Below, piece after piece: positions 40,616-52,218 of a DNA stretch of 64,000 nt (positions are counted from its first letter, which is position 1; each line of letters starts with the position of its first letter). A program made the position numbers and the translations under genes. Source of the DNA: Falsiroseomonas tokyonensis (GTDB lineage Bacteria > Pseudomonadota > Alphaproteobacteria > Acetobacterales > Acetobacteraceae); NCBI RefSeq assembly GCF_019024325.1, contig NZ_JAFNJS010000001.1:1282369-1346368 (forward strand), given 5' to 3'. Under the pieces are notes generated by a model. The model did not search any database. It saw only the letters and a list, made by a program, of their open reading frames with translations, and was not told the DNA's origin.

Positions 40616-40717
40616 CGGCGAGGTCCTCGGCCTGGGGAGGGTGGCATCCTGCGCGCATCCCAGCCGTGCCGGCAAATCCCCCCAGGTTCAGCTGCGGATC
40701 CGGAGGCGTCCGACGGG

Positions 40718-41848
40718 TCAGCTGGCCTGGGCCAGCACCACCAGGTCGTCGCGGTGGATGATCTCGTCCCGGCCGCGCCAGCCCAGGATCGCCTCCAGCT
40801 CCTCACTGCGATGGCCGGCGATGCGGGTGGCGTCGGCGGCATCATAGGCGACCAGGCCGCGCGCCAGCACGCGCCCCGCCTCGTCCCGCACGCTGACCGG
40901 GTCGCCACGCTCGAACCGTCCCTCCACCGCGCGCACCCCGGCCGGCAGCAGGGAGGAGCCGCGCGCCAGCGCCCGGGCCGCGCCGGCATCCACCACCAGC
41001 GCGCCGAGCGGCGCCAGGCTGCCCGCGATCCAGCGCTTGCGGGCGGAGCGGCCCTCGCCCTCGGCCAGGAACCAGGTGCAGGGCGCGCCCTGCTGCATGG
41101 CCTCCAGCGGCCGGTCCCGCGCGCCGAGGGCGATGGCCATGGCGCAGCCGGCGCCGGTGGCGATGCGGGCCGCGATCAGCTTGGTGCGCATGCCGCCGGA
41201 GGAATAGCCGGGCGGCGGCTCGCCCCCCATGGCCATGATCTCCTCCGTGATGTGCTCCACCACAGGGATATGCGCGGCGGCGGGGTCGCGGCGCGGGTCG
41301 GCGGTGTAGAGGCCGTCGATGTCGGACAGCAGCACCAGCGCATCCGCCTCCACCATCTCCGCCACCCGGGCGGCCAGGCGGTCATTGTCGCCGAAGCGGA
41401 TTTCGGCGGTGGCCACCGTGTCGTTCTCGTTGATGACGGGGATGCAGCCCAGCGCCAGCAGCGTGTTCAGCGTGGCCCGCGCATTCAGGTAGCGGCGACG
41501 GTCCTCGCTATCCTCCAGCGTCAGCAGCAGCTGCGCGGCGTTCAACTGCACGGCGGCCAGCGCATCGGCCCAGGCGCCGGCCAGGCGGATCTGCCCGACC
41601 GCGGCGGCCGCCTGCTTCTCCTCCAGCCGCAGCGTTTTTTTCCGAGTGAGGCCGAGCGCGTGGCGCGCCAGGGCGATGGCACCGGAGGAGACCAGGATCA
41701 CCTCCGCCCCCCGTGCCCGCAGCGCCGCCACATCCTGCGCCACGCCGGCCAGCCAGGCGGCGCGCGGCGCGGCGGTGGCATTGTCCACCACCAGGGCGGA
41801 GCCGATCTTCACGACGATGCGGCGGGTGGTGGCGAGGGAGGGCGGCAT
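40718..41848 (-). CDS. proB: Glutamate 5-kinase
   Basis: A 376-residue enzyme that phosphorylates glutamate in the first step of proline synthesis. The amino-acid kinase domain (1-255) shows [43 protein letters not shown] and [14 protein letters not shown] domain follows (about 275-360). It sits 9 bp after obgE in the rplU-rpmA-obgE-proB run. Confidence 0.96.
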   Translation of the reverse strand: MPPSLATTRRIVVKIGSALVVDNATAAPRAAWLAGVAQDVAALRARGAEVILVSSGAIALARHALGLTRKKTLRLEEKQAAAAVGQIRLAGAWADALAAVQLNAAQLLLTLEDSEDRRRYLNARATLNTLLALGCIPVINENDTVATAEIRFGDNDRLAARVAEMVEADALVLLSDIDGLYTADPRRDPAAAHIPVVEHITEEIMAMGGEPPPGYSSGGMRTKLIAARIATGAGCAMAIALGARDRPLEAMQQGAPCTWFLAEGEGRSARKRWIAGSLAPLGALVVDAGAARALARGSSLLPAGVRAVEGRFERGDPVSVRDEAGRVLARGLVAYDAADATRIAGHRSEELEAILGWRGRDEIIHRDDLVVLAQAS

Positions 41849-41857
41849 GGGCGGGTC

Positions 41858-43229
<1,372 letters not shown>

Positions 43230-43258
43230 GGTGGGGGTTCCTTTCTGTCGCTAGCGGA

Positions 43259-43576
43259 TCAGGCCGCGGCGATGGCGGAGATGCGGAGCACGGTCTGCAT
43301 CTGGCGATGCCCGTTCTTGCGGCGGCTGTTCTTCCGGCGGCGCTTCTTGAAGATGATCACCTTGTCGCCGCGCGTCTGGCCTTCGACCACGGCGGTGACG
43401 GTGGCGCCCGGGACGGTCGGCGCGCCGACGGTCAGGCCGGCATCGGTGCCGAGGGCCAGGACGTCGTGGAAGGTGATGGTGGCGCCGGGCTCGGCCTCGA
43501 GCTTCTCGACGGTCAGCACGGCGTCAGGGGTGACGCGGTACTGCTTGCCGCCGGTGCGGATCACTGCATAGGTCAT
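43259..43576 (-). CDS. rplU: 50S ribosomal protein L21
   Basis: A 105-residue 23S rRNA-binding protein: [13 protein letters not shown] at the start, then [23 protein letters not shown]. It is the first gene of rplU-rpmA-obgE-proB and has a good sigma-70 promoter about 130 bp upstream, leaving a leader of roughly 120 nt that may carry autoregulation. Confidence 0.98.
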   Translation of the reverse strand: MTYAVIRTGGKQYRVTPDAVLTVEKLEAEPGATITFHDVLALGTDAGLTVGAPTVPGATVTAVVEGQTRGDKVIIFKKRRRKNSRRKNGHRQMQTVLRISAIAAA

Positions 43577-43706
43577 GTTCGCGCTCGGGCTTTCGGAGGT
43601 CCGGTGCTGCTGGGCGGGTTCGCCCGGACGATGTTGGTGGTGGTTCGGCCATGACTGACCGCCAGCATCCCCAGGCTATTGGCACCTGGGTGGCCGGAGG
43701 GCGCAG

Positions 43707-43736
43707 CGTATAGCGGGCGGCCGCCGGGTGAGTCAA
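43707..43736 (-). promoter_or_regulatory. Sigma-70 promoter for rplU
   Basis: Reading leftward, TTGACT (43736-43731) and TATACG (43712-43707) are separated by 18 bp. This is the best vegetative promoter match in the region and points straight at rplU. Confidence 0.75.
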
Positions 43737-43758
43737 CGCCGTGACGGCACGCCCCGGG

Positions 43759-43787
43759 TTGCGCCGGGCCGCCGCGCTGATTATAGG
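43759..43787 (+). promoter_or_regulatory. Sigma-70 promoter for tRNA-Ser
   Basis: TTGCGC (43759-43764) and TATAGG (43782-43787) are separated by 17 bp; the mature tRNA begins 14 bp after the -10 box. A GC-rich stretch follows the -10, as expected for a stringently controlled stable-RNA promoter. Confidence 0.7.
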
Positions 43788-43801
43788 GCGCCACCGCCTG
43801 C

Positions 43802-44191
<390 letters not shown>

Positions 44192-47100
44192 TCATTTTGC
44201 CCACTCCGCTGACAACGCCTCGGCCTGCCGGAGCACAGTCTGGACGGCATCGTCTTGAAGATCGGGCGGGTAGCCGTGCTTTCTGAGGATTCGCTTCACC
44301 AACACCCGCATCCGCGCCCGGGCGCTTTCTCGGTGGGCCCAATCCACTGACAAATTGCCCTTAAGGCTCACAAGAAGCTCGTGCGCGATTACCTTTAGGG
44401 AAGCGTTCCCCATCAGTTCAACGGCGCTCTCGCTCTCGGCCAGTGCGTCATAGAAGGCAATCTCGTCCTGAGACAGGCCTTCATCCTCGCCGCGCCTGCG
44501 AGCGGCACGGACTTCCTTGGCGAGGTCAATCAGTTCCTGCAACACCTCGACGGTACTGACCGCGTTAGTGTGATAGCGTGCGATCGCGGCTTCAAGGCGC
44601 TCAGAAAAGCGCTTGGTCTCGACGACGTTTGTCTTGCTGCGCGAGCGGATCTCATCGTTCAGCAGCTTCCGCAAAGCCTCAAGCGCGAGGTTCTTCTTTT
44701 CGAGCTGTTGAATCTCGGCAAGGAATTCGTCCGACAGGATCGAGATATCCGGCGTTGTGATGCCGGCGGCAGCGAGAATGTCCACAATCTCCGTCGAGAT
44801 GACCGCGCGATCCAGGATCTGCTGGATGGCGAACTCGCGATCGGCTGCGCTCTTGCCTGCGCCATCAGACGACTTTACTAGCGCGGCGCGTACCGTCTGA
44901 AAGAAGCCGACTTCATCACGGATGTCGCGGGACTCATCGCTTGCCGAGGCCAAGGCGAACGCCTTGGAAAGGGCGAGGACGGCATCCTGGTAGCGGCGGT
45001 TCTCGCGACGCTTGCCCTCCTCGCTGGTTTCCTTAGCCGCCGCGTCATGCTGGCGCGTCAGAATCCATTCGATCGCCTCAGCAAGCACAATCAGCCGTTC
45101 GTGCGGCGTGCCAGCCAATCCCCGATCATAGTCGAAGCCGTGATACATCGCCTTCACAACCTCGTACTTCTCAATAAGCACTGCGACCGCTTCGGCTTCG
45201 TCGATTCCGGCTTGGCGCTGGTCTGAGCCAGAATACTGGCCGAGAGCGTTTTTGAGGTTCTGGGCGATGCCGATATAGTCGACTACGAGGCCGGCTGGCT
45301 TGTCGCGGAAGACGCGGTTCACGCGGGCAATGGCCTGCATCAATCCGTGGCCCTTCATGGGCTTGTCGATATACATCGTGTGCATTGACGGCGCGTCGAA
45401 TCCGGTCAGCCACATGTCACGGACGATCACGAGCTTCAGCCCATCCTTCGGGTCCTTCGCGCGCTTGGCCAAGAGATCACGGCTGGCCTTGTTGCCGATG
45501 TGCGGCTGCCAACCCTGCGGATCGGCAGCCGAACCGGTCATCACCACCTTAATCGTGCCCGCAGCGTCGTCATCGCTGTGCCAATCAGGCCGAAGCGCGA
45601 TGATCTGTTTATAGAGCGCCACGCAGATGCGGCGGCTCATGCACACCACCATCGCCTTGCCGTCCATGGCGGCAACGCGATCCTCGAAGTGCCGCACCAA
45701 ATCGGCGGCGACCATCGCCAGCCGCTTTTCGGAGCCGACGAGCGCCTCGACAGTCGCCCATTTGCGCTTGATGCGCTCCTGCTCCGTCGTTGCCTCGTCT
45801 TCGGTCAGCTCCTCGATCTCGGCATCGATTTTAGGCTTCTCTTCGTCGGGAAGCTCAATGCGCGCAAGGCGGCTCTCGTAGTAGATCGGCACTGTGGCGC
45901 CGTCTTCTACCGCCCGGCTAATGTCGTAAACGTCGATATATTCGCCGAACACGGCAGGCGTGTTCACGTCATCTTTTTCGATCGGTGTTCCGGTGAACCC
46001 AATGAAGGACGCGTTCGGAAGGGCGTCGCGCAGGTACTTCGCGAAGCCATAAGCGATCTCGCCGGTTTTCTGTTCAATCCTTGCCCGGAAGCCATATTGG
46101 CTTCTGTGCGCTTCGTCCGCAATTACGACAATGTTCCGGCGATCGGACAACATCGGATAGATCGCTTCGCCAGTCGCGGGCGAGAACTTCTGAATGGTCG
46201 TGAAGATCACACCACCCGAGGCCCGGCTGAGCGCCGATTGCAGATCATCCCGACTGTCGGCCTGAATCGGCGTTTGCCGGATCAAATCGCGGCACATCGA
46301 AAACGTGCCGAAAAGCTGGTCGTCGAGATCGTTGCGGTCAGTGATGACAACGATCGTCGGATTCTCAAGCTCAGGACGCCGCACGAGCTGCCCGGCATAG
46401 AACGCCATCAACAGGCTCTTGCCCGAACCCTGCGTATGCCAGATCACCCCGACTTTTCGGTCGCCCTGAGGTGCCGATGCCTCAACCGTCTTTTCCACAG
46501 CGTGCCGTACGGCATGGAACTGATGATAGCCCGCGATAATCTTCGCGAGACCCGAACCCGTTTCGCCGAACACCGTGAAATCGTGCAGCAGATCAAGCAG
46601 GCGGCGGCGATCAAAAATTCCTTCGATCAGGATATTGAGTTCCGGTTGGCCCCTCGCCGCGATGACTTTGCCGTCCGTGGTGCGCCAGGGCATGAAGCGC
46701 TCTTGATCGGCGGTCAGCGAGCCTACGCGCGCTGTGATACCGTCCGAGGTGACTAGGACGGCGTTCGTCCGAAAGAGCGAGGGGGTTTGCGCCTTATAAG
46801 TCTGAAGCTGGTTATGCGCGCCCGCAAGCGTGGCGCTTTCACCGCCAGGCGCCTTGAGCTCGATCACGCCGAGCGGTAAGCCGTTGATGAAGACAACGAT
46901 ATCCGGCCGCCGGTTGATGCTGCCTTCAATCACAGTGAACTGGCCCGTCGCCAGCCAGTCGTTCGCGGCAAGATCGTCGAAGTCGATCAGGCGAACCTTG
47001 TCACCGCGGATCGTTCCGTCATCTCTATAGAACTCGACATCGACGCCTTCGACCATCAGCTTGTGCAGGCGACGGTTCTCCTCAACCAGCGACGGCTTCT

Positions 47101-47332
47101 CGGTGGCCAGCACCTTCCTCAGGGCATCGCCGCGTGCCTCTGACGGGATCGCCGGATTGAGCCTTTCGATGGCAGCTTTTAGGCGTTTGATGAGTACGAC
47201 ATCGTCATAGGCTTCCCGTTCGGGCGCCTTTCCGTCCGGGCCGATCTCCGCGTCGGTGGCGACCGTATAGCCAAGGCCTGAAAGATCATCGAGCACTACC
47301 TGCTCAACAGCGGCTTCTGAGAGATATGCCAT
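44192..47332 (-). CDS. hsdR: Type I restriction endonuclease subunit R
   Basis: A 1046-residue motor and nuclease subunit. The N-terminal nuclease core shows [18 protein letters not shown] (about 144-161, the D...ExK motif). Helicase motor: Walker [14 protein letters not shown] box ([13 protein letters not shown]), GFTGTP, and late motifs around [11 protein letters not shown] and [12 protein letters not shown]-terminal helical region would dock on the methylase. The ATG at 47332 has GGAGGG 8 nt upstream and is preferred to one at 47347. It is the last gene of the operon, 48 bp after the SIR2 gene. Confidence 0.95.
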   Translation of the reverse strand: MAYLSEAAVEQVVLDDLSGLGYTVATDAEIGPDGKAPEREAYDDVVLIKRLKAAIERLNPAIPSEARGDALRKVLATEKPSLVEENRRLHKLMVEGVDVEFYRDDGTIRGDKVRLIDFDDLAANDWLATGQFTVIEGSINRRPDIVVFINGLPLGVIELKAPGGESATLAGAHNQLQTYKAQTPSLFRTNAVLVTSDGITARVGSLTADQERFMPWRTTDGKVIAARGQPELNILIEGIFDRRRLLDLLHDFTVFGETGSGLAKIIAGYHQFHAVRHAVEKTVEASAPQGDRKVGVIWHTQGSGKSLLMAFYAGQLVRRPELENPTIVVITDRNDLDDQLFGTFSMCRDLIRQTPIQADSRDDLQSALSRASGGVIFTTIQKFSPATGEAIYPMLSDRRNIVVIADEAHRSQYGFRARIEQKTGEIAYGFAKYLRDALPNASFIGFTGTPIEKDDVNTPAVFGEYIDVYDISRAVEDGATVPIYYESRLARIELPDEEKPKIDAEIEELTEDEATTEQERIKRKWATVEALVGSEKRLAMVAADLVRHFEDRVAAMDGKAMVVCMSRRICVALYKQIIALRPDWHSDDDAAGTIKVVMTGSAADPQGWQPHIGNKASRDLLAKRAKDPKDGLKLVIVRDMWLTGFDAPSMHTMYIDKPMKGHGLMQAIARVNRVFRDKPAGLVVDYIGIAQNLKNALGQYSGSDQRQAGIDEAEAVAVLIEKYEVVKAMYHGFDYDRGLAGTPHERLIVLAEAIEWILTRQHDAAAKETSEEGKRRENRRYQDAVLALSKAFALASASDESRDIRDEVGFFQTVRAALVKSSDGAGKSAADREFAIQQILDRAVISTEIVDILAAAGITTPDISILSDEFLAEIQQLEKKNLALEALRKLLNDEIRSRSKTNVVETKRFSERLEAAIARYHTNAVSTVEVLQELIDLAKEVRAARRRGEDEGLSQDEIAFYDALAESESAVELMGNASLKVIAHELLVSLKGNLSVDWAHRESARARMRVLVKRILRKHGYPPDLQDDAVQTVLRQAEALSAEWAK

Positions 47333-47380
47333 CAGGCAACCCTCCAAATGGGCTCGAAACTGGCGAAGACGCTTAACTCC

Positions 47381-48406
47381 TTAATCATGGAAGCCTCCCT
47401 CCATGAGCGAGATGAGCAGATCCTCAATCGCCTGGTCATGGTTTTCGGGCGGGTACCAAATCGGATGAATATCCGCTTGTCCGAGCTCAGTTCGCCGGGC
47501 TTCGCGGTCCGTCCCCTCAGTCAGCGGTAGGAAAGCGAAATGCCGAGGGGTCTCGACGACCGCGGCCTGCTTTATCTCGCGGAGTGCATGAACGGTTCGA
47601 TCGACCGACAGACTACACCCAAGAAAAAGTAGACTCGTATTGGCAATCAATAGCTTAAAGATCTCTCGGTATTTCCCGCCGTCCCCATAGCAGGCCGTAT
47701 ATTCAGCGCCAGTAAGAACGCGGCCTTGAGCGCTATCAGCTTCACCATGGAGCCGAAGAAGGCAATGGGGTTCGTCCGCCAGCCTTCGAGGCGCCTCATT
47801 CAGCCGATTCCCAGCAAACTCGTCCCTGAGACGGCAGTCAGAAGCCTCATAAACACGGTTCAGGACATAGTCGAAATTCGTTGTCAGGCAGCCACGCCTG
47901 AAGATCTGCGGGAGCAGTTGAACTGGTCCCTTCAAGGTCTTGATACGAGAACCGAACGCATTCTGGACCGCCTCCGCGAAGACATCGGGTCCCATACGAT
48001 CGAGCACGAGCTGCGCCGCTACCTCGTATTCATATGCTGCCAAGTGTGCGCCGACCTGATCGGCAATTGCGGGATAGTCGGCGGTCAGCCCACCGAGAAA
48101 AGTGCCCCACAACGGAAAGCCTGTCGGTCGCGAAAGGCCAGCGCCAACGAAAGGAATGACGCTTTGTCGTTCGAGCTGCGTATGCAGCCGATTGAAACGG
48201 TCAAGACAATTGAGCCGCTCGAGGAACTCCCGGGCGCGGTCTTTCGCTTCTGCCTTTTGGTCAGTCACCCAATCAAGAAAATGAACCTCGTAGTCATTCG
48301 GGGCCATGGTCTGCAAAACTTCAGCAGGTGTCCACTCGAACGCACGGACCCGAACGAGGCCTTCATCATTGAGCTCTTCCACGAAGCGCTGACGGAAATA
48401 CTCCAC
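47381..48406 (-). CDS. SIR2-domain protein encoded inside the type I R-M operon
   Basis: A 341-residue protein with a SIR2-like NAD-binding fold at about residues 80-290: GAG-LS in VIPFVGAGLSRPTG (83-96), the TTNFD motif (175-179, with N177 and D179), the catalytic-type His in RLHG (H220), and FLGCSLSVDR (261-270). This matches SIR2_2-type domains, several of which deplete NAD in phage defence (for example ThsA and Dsr families). Residues 1-75 are a charged N-terminal region without a known domain. The start is GTG, 12 nt after the hsdS stop and behind a G-rich ribosome site, so it is co-transcribed with hsdM and hsdS. Its place between hsdS and hsdR copies that of prrC in EcoprrI. NADase activity is inferred. 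Confidence 0.85.
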   Translation of the reverse strand: MEYFRQRFVEELNDEGLVRVRAFEWTPAEVLQTMAPNDYEVHFLDWVTDQKAEAKDRAREFLERLNCLDRFNRLHTQLERQSVIPFVGAGLSRPTGFPLWGTFLGGLTADYPAIADQVGAHLAAYEYEVAAQLVLDRMGPDVFAEAVQNAFGSRIKTLKGPVQLLPQIFRRGCLTTNFDYVLNRVYEASDCRLRDEFAGNRLNEAPRRLADEPHCLLRLHGEADSAQGRVLTGAEYTACYGDGGKYREIFKLLIANTSLLFLGCSLSVDRTVHALREIKQAAVVETPRHFAFLPLTEGTDREARRTELGQADIHPIWYPPENHDQAIEDLLISLMEGGFHD

Positions 48407-48418
48407 GCTGAACCCCCG

Positions 48419-49636
48419 TCAAACGAGCGCTGTGGCGTCACTGACGCGGACCTCGCCAGACATGAGCTTTGGAAGGAGAAGGTCCCGGGTGGCGGCTAGC
48501 GTCGAAGCCTCCGTGTCGTTTTGCTCAATTTTGAGCATCAAGGGGACAATTATATCCTTAAAATTACTAACTGTATTTTCGCCGGGCCAGACAATTAGCA
48601 TATTCCCAACGTCGGTGTTCGAGACAAAAGGCTGCGCAGCGCCCTTCTTTATGATTTCGATATCAGCGTGTCGTAGCGACTGAAACAACCACTCCCCGGA
48701 AACCCCTTGAAATTGCGAGATGAGCGACGCGTTATTGTTTATCCAAGCTTTGCCGCGATGAGAGAAAAACTGACCGCAGTATGCACCTACACGGCCCACT
48801 GAGATTACAAAGCCTTCGGCATTGTGCTTCTCCGTGAAGCCCATGAAGCCGGCGCCCCCGAACACCGGTATCGTGCCGACAGAAGTGATACGCTCCTTCT
48901 CGAGTTGCTTTCCCCCTCGCAATTCCGCGAAGTCTCCAACCGGACGAAGCTCCCACCCCTCCGGCTTGCCTTTATCGTCGAGGCGGTCGGGGAAGAGAGA
49001 CCAGATGTCCGCCGCGAGGTATCGCACGCGGCCGTCCATCTTGGCGCGGGTCGGGCCGAAATCGACGAACCAATCCTTGAAGATCGCCCGAGCGGTTGCT
49101 TCCAGCGTCTCGTTCATCCGCCGGTTCAACTCGATCTTGTCATCGAGCGCGCCGAGGACGTTGGCGATGGCCTCCTGTTCCCGCTTGGTCGGAAGGTCGA
49201 TCTGGATTTTGGAGAGGTCCTTTACCGTGAGATAGGGCAGTGCGCTTCCAGACGAAATGAGGTTGAAGTCGATCGTGGAGAGCAGATAGTAGAACCAGAC
49301 GGGATCGACTTGAGATGCGGGTACCGCCGACATCATGTTATTGTCGAGGGCTGTGGGTCGAACCAGTCTCCGGCGTCGGTTGTAAGTAAGAGCAATCCCT
49401 ATTTTAGCAAATATGACGGCGTTTTTTGGATGAAGACGATAATGATGTGCCTGCTCGTCTGAGATCCAGTTGTTGGCGCGAGAGATATAAATCTCATTGC
49501 CAACGAGATTCATGTCGCTCACTTTGATAAATGGGTGATCGCCAACAGTTCTGCCCTGATCATCAAGACCAAATGCGTCTCCAGCCTGGAAACGGCAGAT
49601 TGCTCCGAGCGCCGTTTGAGCCCACGCGTCAGCCAT
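48419..49636 (-). CDS. hsdS: Type I restriction-modification specificity subunit S
   Basis: A 405-residue DNA-recognition subunit with two target-recognition domains (about 1-150 and 200-350). Each is followed by a conserved helical spacer: [32 protein letters not shown] (about residues 141-172) in the centre and [30 protein letters not shown] (about 366-395) at the end. The start at 49636 has GGAAGGA upstream and overlaps the hsdM end by 8 nt. The target sequence cannot be predicted by eye. Base composition in the second recognition domain (about 48500-48900) is notably AT-richer, as is common for exchanged domains. Confidence 0.93.
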   Translation of the reverse strand: MADAWAQTALGAICRFQAGDAFGLDDQGRTVGDHPFIKVSDMNLVGNEIYISRANNWISDEQAHHYRLHPKNAVIFAKIGIALTYNRRRRLVRPTALDNNMMSAVPASQVDPVWFYYLLSTIDFNLISSGSALPYLTVKDLSKIQIDLPTKREQEAIANVLGALDDKIELNRRMNETLEATARAIFKDWFVDFGPTRAKMDGRVRYLAADIWSLFPDRLDDKGKPEGWELRPVGDFAELRGGKQLEKERITSVGTIPVFGGAGFMGFTEKHNAEGFVISVGRVGAYCGQFFSHRGKAWINNNASLISQFQGVSGEWLFQSLRHADIEIIKKGAAQPFVSNTDVGNMLIVWPGENTVSNFKDIIVPLMLKIEQNDTEASTLAATRDLLLPKLMSGEVRVSDATALV

Positions 49637-51443
49637 CGGAAATCCTTCCGAGGGCAGCTCTGATATCAGCACCCATTCGCTCTGATTTGATGAGTTGCTC
49701 GTCAAGAATGGAACGAAGGGCCGCCAAGCGTTCGGCAATGGGCACTTCGTCATCTTCGAGGTCTTGGGCTCCGACATAGCGCCCCGGCGCCAGCACGTAG
49801 CCGTGGGACTTGATTTCCTCCAGCTTTGCAGACTTGCAGAACCCGGGCACGTCTTGATAGGCGCCCGCTTCGCGTTCGCCGCGCCAAGCGTGATAGGCAT
49901 GTGTGATCTTCTCGATGTCGGCGTCGGAGAATTCTTTGCGTGTGCGATCCACCATGTGGCCGAGCTTGCGCGCGTCGATGAATAGGATCTCGCCCCGTCG
50001 ATCCCGCAACTTCGCATTGCGGGCGACGCCGTTCGACTTGTCCCGTGCCAGAAACCAGAGGCAGACCGGAATCTGTGTCGAGTAGAATAGCTGGCCAGGA
50101 AGCGCGACCATGCAATCGACCACGCCGGGCGCGCCGTTTACGCCCTCGATCAGCGCCCGACGGATTTCACCTTCGCTGTTCTGGGTTGAGGACAACGAGC
50201 CGTTCGCGAGCACCACGCCCGCCACGCCGGAAGGCGAGAGGTGGTGCACGATATGCTGCACCCACGCGAAGTTGGCGTTACCGGCCGGCGGGATGCCGTA
50301 TTTCCAGCGCACATCCTCGCGCAGCCGGTCGCCGCCCCAATCGGAAATGTTGAAGGGTGGGTTGGCGAGGATGAAATCCGCCTTCAGGTCGCGCAGCTCG
50401 TCTTTGTGGAAGCTGCCTTCGCTGTTCCATTTGATCTCGGCGTCGATGCCGCGCACCGCGAGGTTCATTTTGCACAGCCGCCACGTCGTGTAGTTCGATT
50501 CCTGTCCATAGACGGCGATGTCGCCGATCCGGCCTTCGTGCTCCAACGCGAACTTCTCAGACTGCACGAACATGCCGCCCGATCCACAGCAGGGGTCGTA
50601 GACCCGGCCCTTGTAAGGCTCGATCATCTCAACCATCACCCGCACGACCGAGCGCGGCGTATAGAATTCGCCGCCGCGCTTGCCTTCGGAACCCGCGAAC
50701 TGTCCCAGGAAATACTCATAGACGCGGCCCAGCACGTCGCGCGCCTCGCCCCGCTCGCGCCCTAGCGTGATGCCCGAGATGAGGTCGATCAGCTCGCCCA
50801 GCATCACCGCGTTGAGCGCGGGGCGCGCGTAGTCCTTCGGCAGCACGCCCTTCAGGTTGTCGTTGTCTTTCTCGATAGCGATCATCGCCTCGTCGATCAG
50901 CTTGCCAATCGAGGGCTGCTTGGCACTCGCCTGAAGGTTGGACCAGCGCGCGGTCGGCGGCACCCAAAACACGTTTTCGGCGGCGTATTCGTCACGGTCT
51001 TCCGCGCCTTCCGGGTAATCCGCCAGCAGCATCGCGCGCTTCGCCTCGAAGCTGTCGGAGATGTGCTTCAGGAAGATCAGCCCGAGCGCGACGTGCTTGT
51101 AGTCGGACGGCTCCATGTTGCCGCGAAGCTTGTCGGCCGTCTTGAAGAGCTCAGCCTCGAAGCCGAGGTCGCCGCCCTTGCCGTTGCCGTTCGGGCCCGC
51201 GGGCCTTTCGCGCGTCGGCGCCGGCGCGGCCTCTGCGACGGGTAATCCTGCAGCGCCGGCAAGCGACACTGAGCCGCCACGGCCGCGCCCAGGTGTGACT
51301 CGTCCATCGGCAATGAGCGCGCTTTTCACGGTATCATAGGTCGCCTCATCCCAGGCGAGGGCTTCTCGCAAACGACCGTTGCCGGCGGAGCCCCCTAGCT
51401 CGGCCAAGGCTGTCAGGAATCTATCTCTCGTCTCGGAGTCCAT
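49629..51443 (-). CDS. hsdM: Type I DNA methyltransferase subunit M with N-terminal winged-helix extension
   Basis: A 604-residue N6-adenine methylase. SAM-binding motif I is [10 protein letters not shown] and catalytic motif IV is NPPF ([12 protein letters not shown]). The HsdM helical N-domain ([31 protein letters not shown], about residues 100-130) comes first. Before it lie about 70 extra residues: [40 protein letters not shown] is a winged-helix-like pattern, then a Gly/Pro linker (about 72-95). That front domain is not part of ordinary HsdM and could read DNA or regulate the operon. The start overlaps the antitoxin-like gene as TAATG. Confidence 0.93.
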   Translation of the reverse strand: MDSETRDRFLTALAELGGSAGNGRLREALAWDEATYDTVKSALIADGRVTPGRGRGGSVSLAGAAGLPVAEAAPAPTRERPAGPNGNGKGGDLGFEAELFKTADKLRGNMEPSDYKHVALGLIFLKHISDSFEAKRAMLLADYPEGAEDRDEYAAENVFWVPPTARWSNLQASAKQPSIGKLIDEAMIAIEKDNDNLKGVLPKDYARPALNAVMLGELIDLISGITLGRERGEARDVLGRVYEYFLGQFAGSEGKRGGEFYTPRSVVRVMVEMIEPYKGRVYDPCCGSGGMFVQSEKFALEHEGRIGDIAVYGQESNYTTWRLCKMNLAVRGIDAEIKWNSEGSFHKDELRDLKADFILANPPFNISDWGGDRLREDVRWKYGIPPAGNANFAWVQHIVHHLSPSGVAGVVLANGSLSSTQNSEGEIRRALIEGVNGAPGVVDCMVALPGQLFYSTQIPVCLWFLARDKSNGVARNAKLRDRRGEILFIDARKLGHMVDRTRKEFSDADIEKITHAYHAWRGEREAGAYQDVPGFCKSAKLEEIKSHGYVLAPGRYVGAQDLEDDEVPIAERLAALRSILDEQLIKSERMGADIRAALGRISDG

Positions 51444-51649
51444 TACTGGCTGCCCTTCAAATTTTCGTCTGTCGGTGAAGGCAAATTCTTCTCGTCAACA
51501 GCCTGCAATTTTAGTCGCTCGAACTCCTCGATCGCCATCACTACGACGAACGGTCTGTCGTACTTGGTGACCGCAACCGGTGCGAGGCGTGCGGCATCGA
51601 TCAGCTCACCGAAGTGGTTCTTGGCCTGGGCCGATGAGAACATTCTCAT
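51443..51649 (-). CDS. Phd/YefM-family antitoxin-like protein leading the R-M operon
   Basis: A 68-residue protein with the Phd/YefM pattern: [42 protein letters not shown] (about residues 4-45). This is the DNA-binding and dimerisation half; the toxin-neutralising tail is short. No RelE, Doc or PIN toxin gene adjoins it. It is the first gene of the leftward operon, and its stop codon shares a base with the hsdM start (TAATG), so it probably autoregulates the R-M/SIR2 genes. The ATG at 51649 is preferred to 51643; AGGAG lies about 12 nt upstream. Confidence 0.82.
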   Translation of the reverse strand: MRMFSSAQAKNHFGELIDAARLAPVAVTKYDRPFVVVMAIEEFERLKLQAVDEKNLPSPTDENLKGSQ

Positions 51650-51762
51650 ACCGAGTCTTGCTCCTGCGAATTGCAGTGTTGGCCAAGATGGACATACACG
51701 CAACCTCGGAACGATGATTTGGCCTGGACAATCGCTCCCCGCGCACGAGCTCACTGGTCTGC

Positions 51763-51960
51763 CTTGCCCACTCCCCCGGAAACGGCTCCATCAGCCCCGG
51801 CAGCGTCATCCCCTCGGGCTACCGCCCATCAAGGACCGCCTCAACGATGTCCGGCGCCAGCAGCGTGAGGCGGAGCTGCCGCGAGACATAGGACGAGTTG
51901 ATCTTCTCGGCCGCCGCCAGTTCGTCGATCGTGCCGTAGCGACCCGTTTCGCGCCGCCGC
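51763..51960 (-). pseudogene. Truncated copy of the recombinase-linked HTH gene (left direct repeat)
   Basis: This stretch aligns without gaps, at a constant offset of 4111 bp, with 55874-56071 inside the intact HTH gene. It covers the helix-turn-helix (about SYVSRLLRL) and the C-terminal PGLMEPFP block. The N-terminal third of the gene is missing and the frame beyond 51960 is unrelated, so it is a remnant. The rest of the 51650-52218 interval shows no other gene. Scattered substitutions show the two copies diverged some time ago. Confidence 0.8.
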
Positions 51961-52218
51961 CCTCCCGTCGCTCGAGCCGCACCGGGTGTCATGGGACGGT
52001 TGCGGCTTCGTTTCAGCCGGCAGCAACCGGCCGATAGCTGCCGGGCAGCTTTCCGAAGAGCAAACTCAGATAACTGTCATTCGGCTGATCTCCATCAGGG
52101 AGGGGCTGCCTCCGATTCACCATGCTGATCAACGCGCGGCCAAGACCCATCCGTTTAGATCGACGGAATTGTCCCAGGGTGCGATGTTCTCGCGCGGCGG
52201 GGGTAGAGGGACGGTGGG

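Noticed and set aside
45500..46756. A 418-codon forward frame opposite hsdR
   Set aside because: Antisense shadow of the HsdR motor domain, with no motif of its own.
51606..51809. Small reverse frame upstream of the Phd-like gene as a possible partner toxin
   Set aside because: It is the C-terminal piece of the HTH-gene remnant running on into unrelated codons, and no toxin fold is recognisable.
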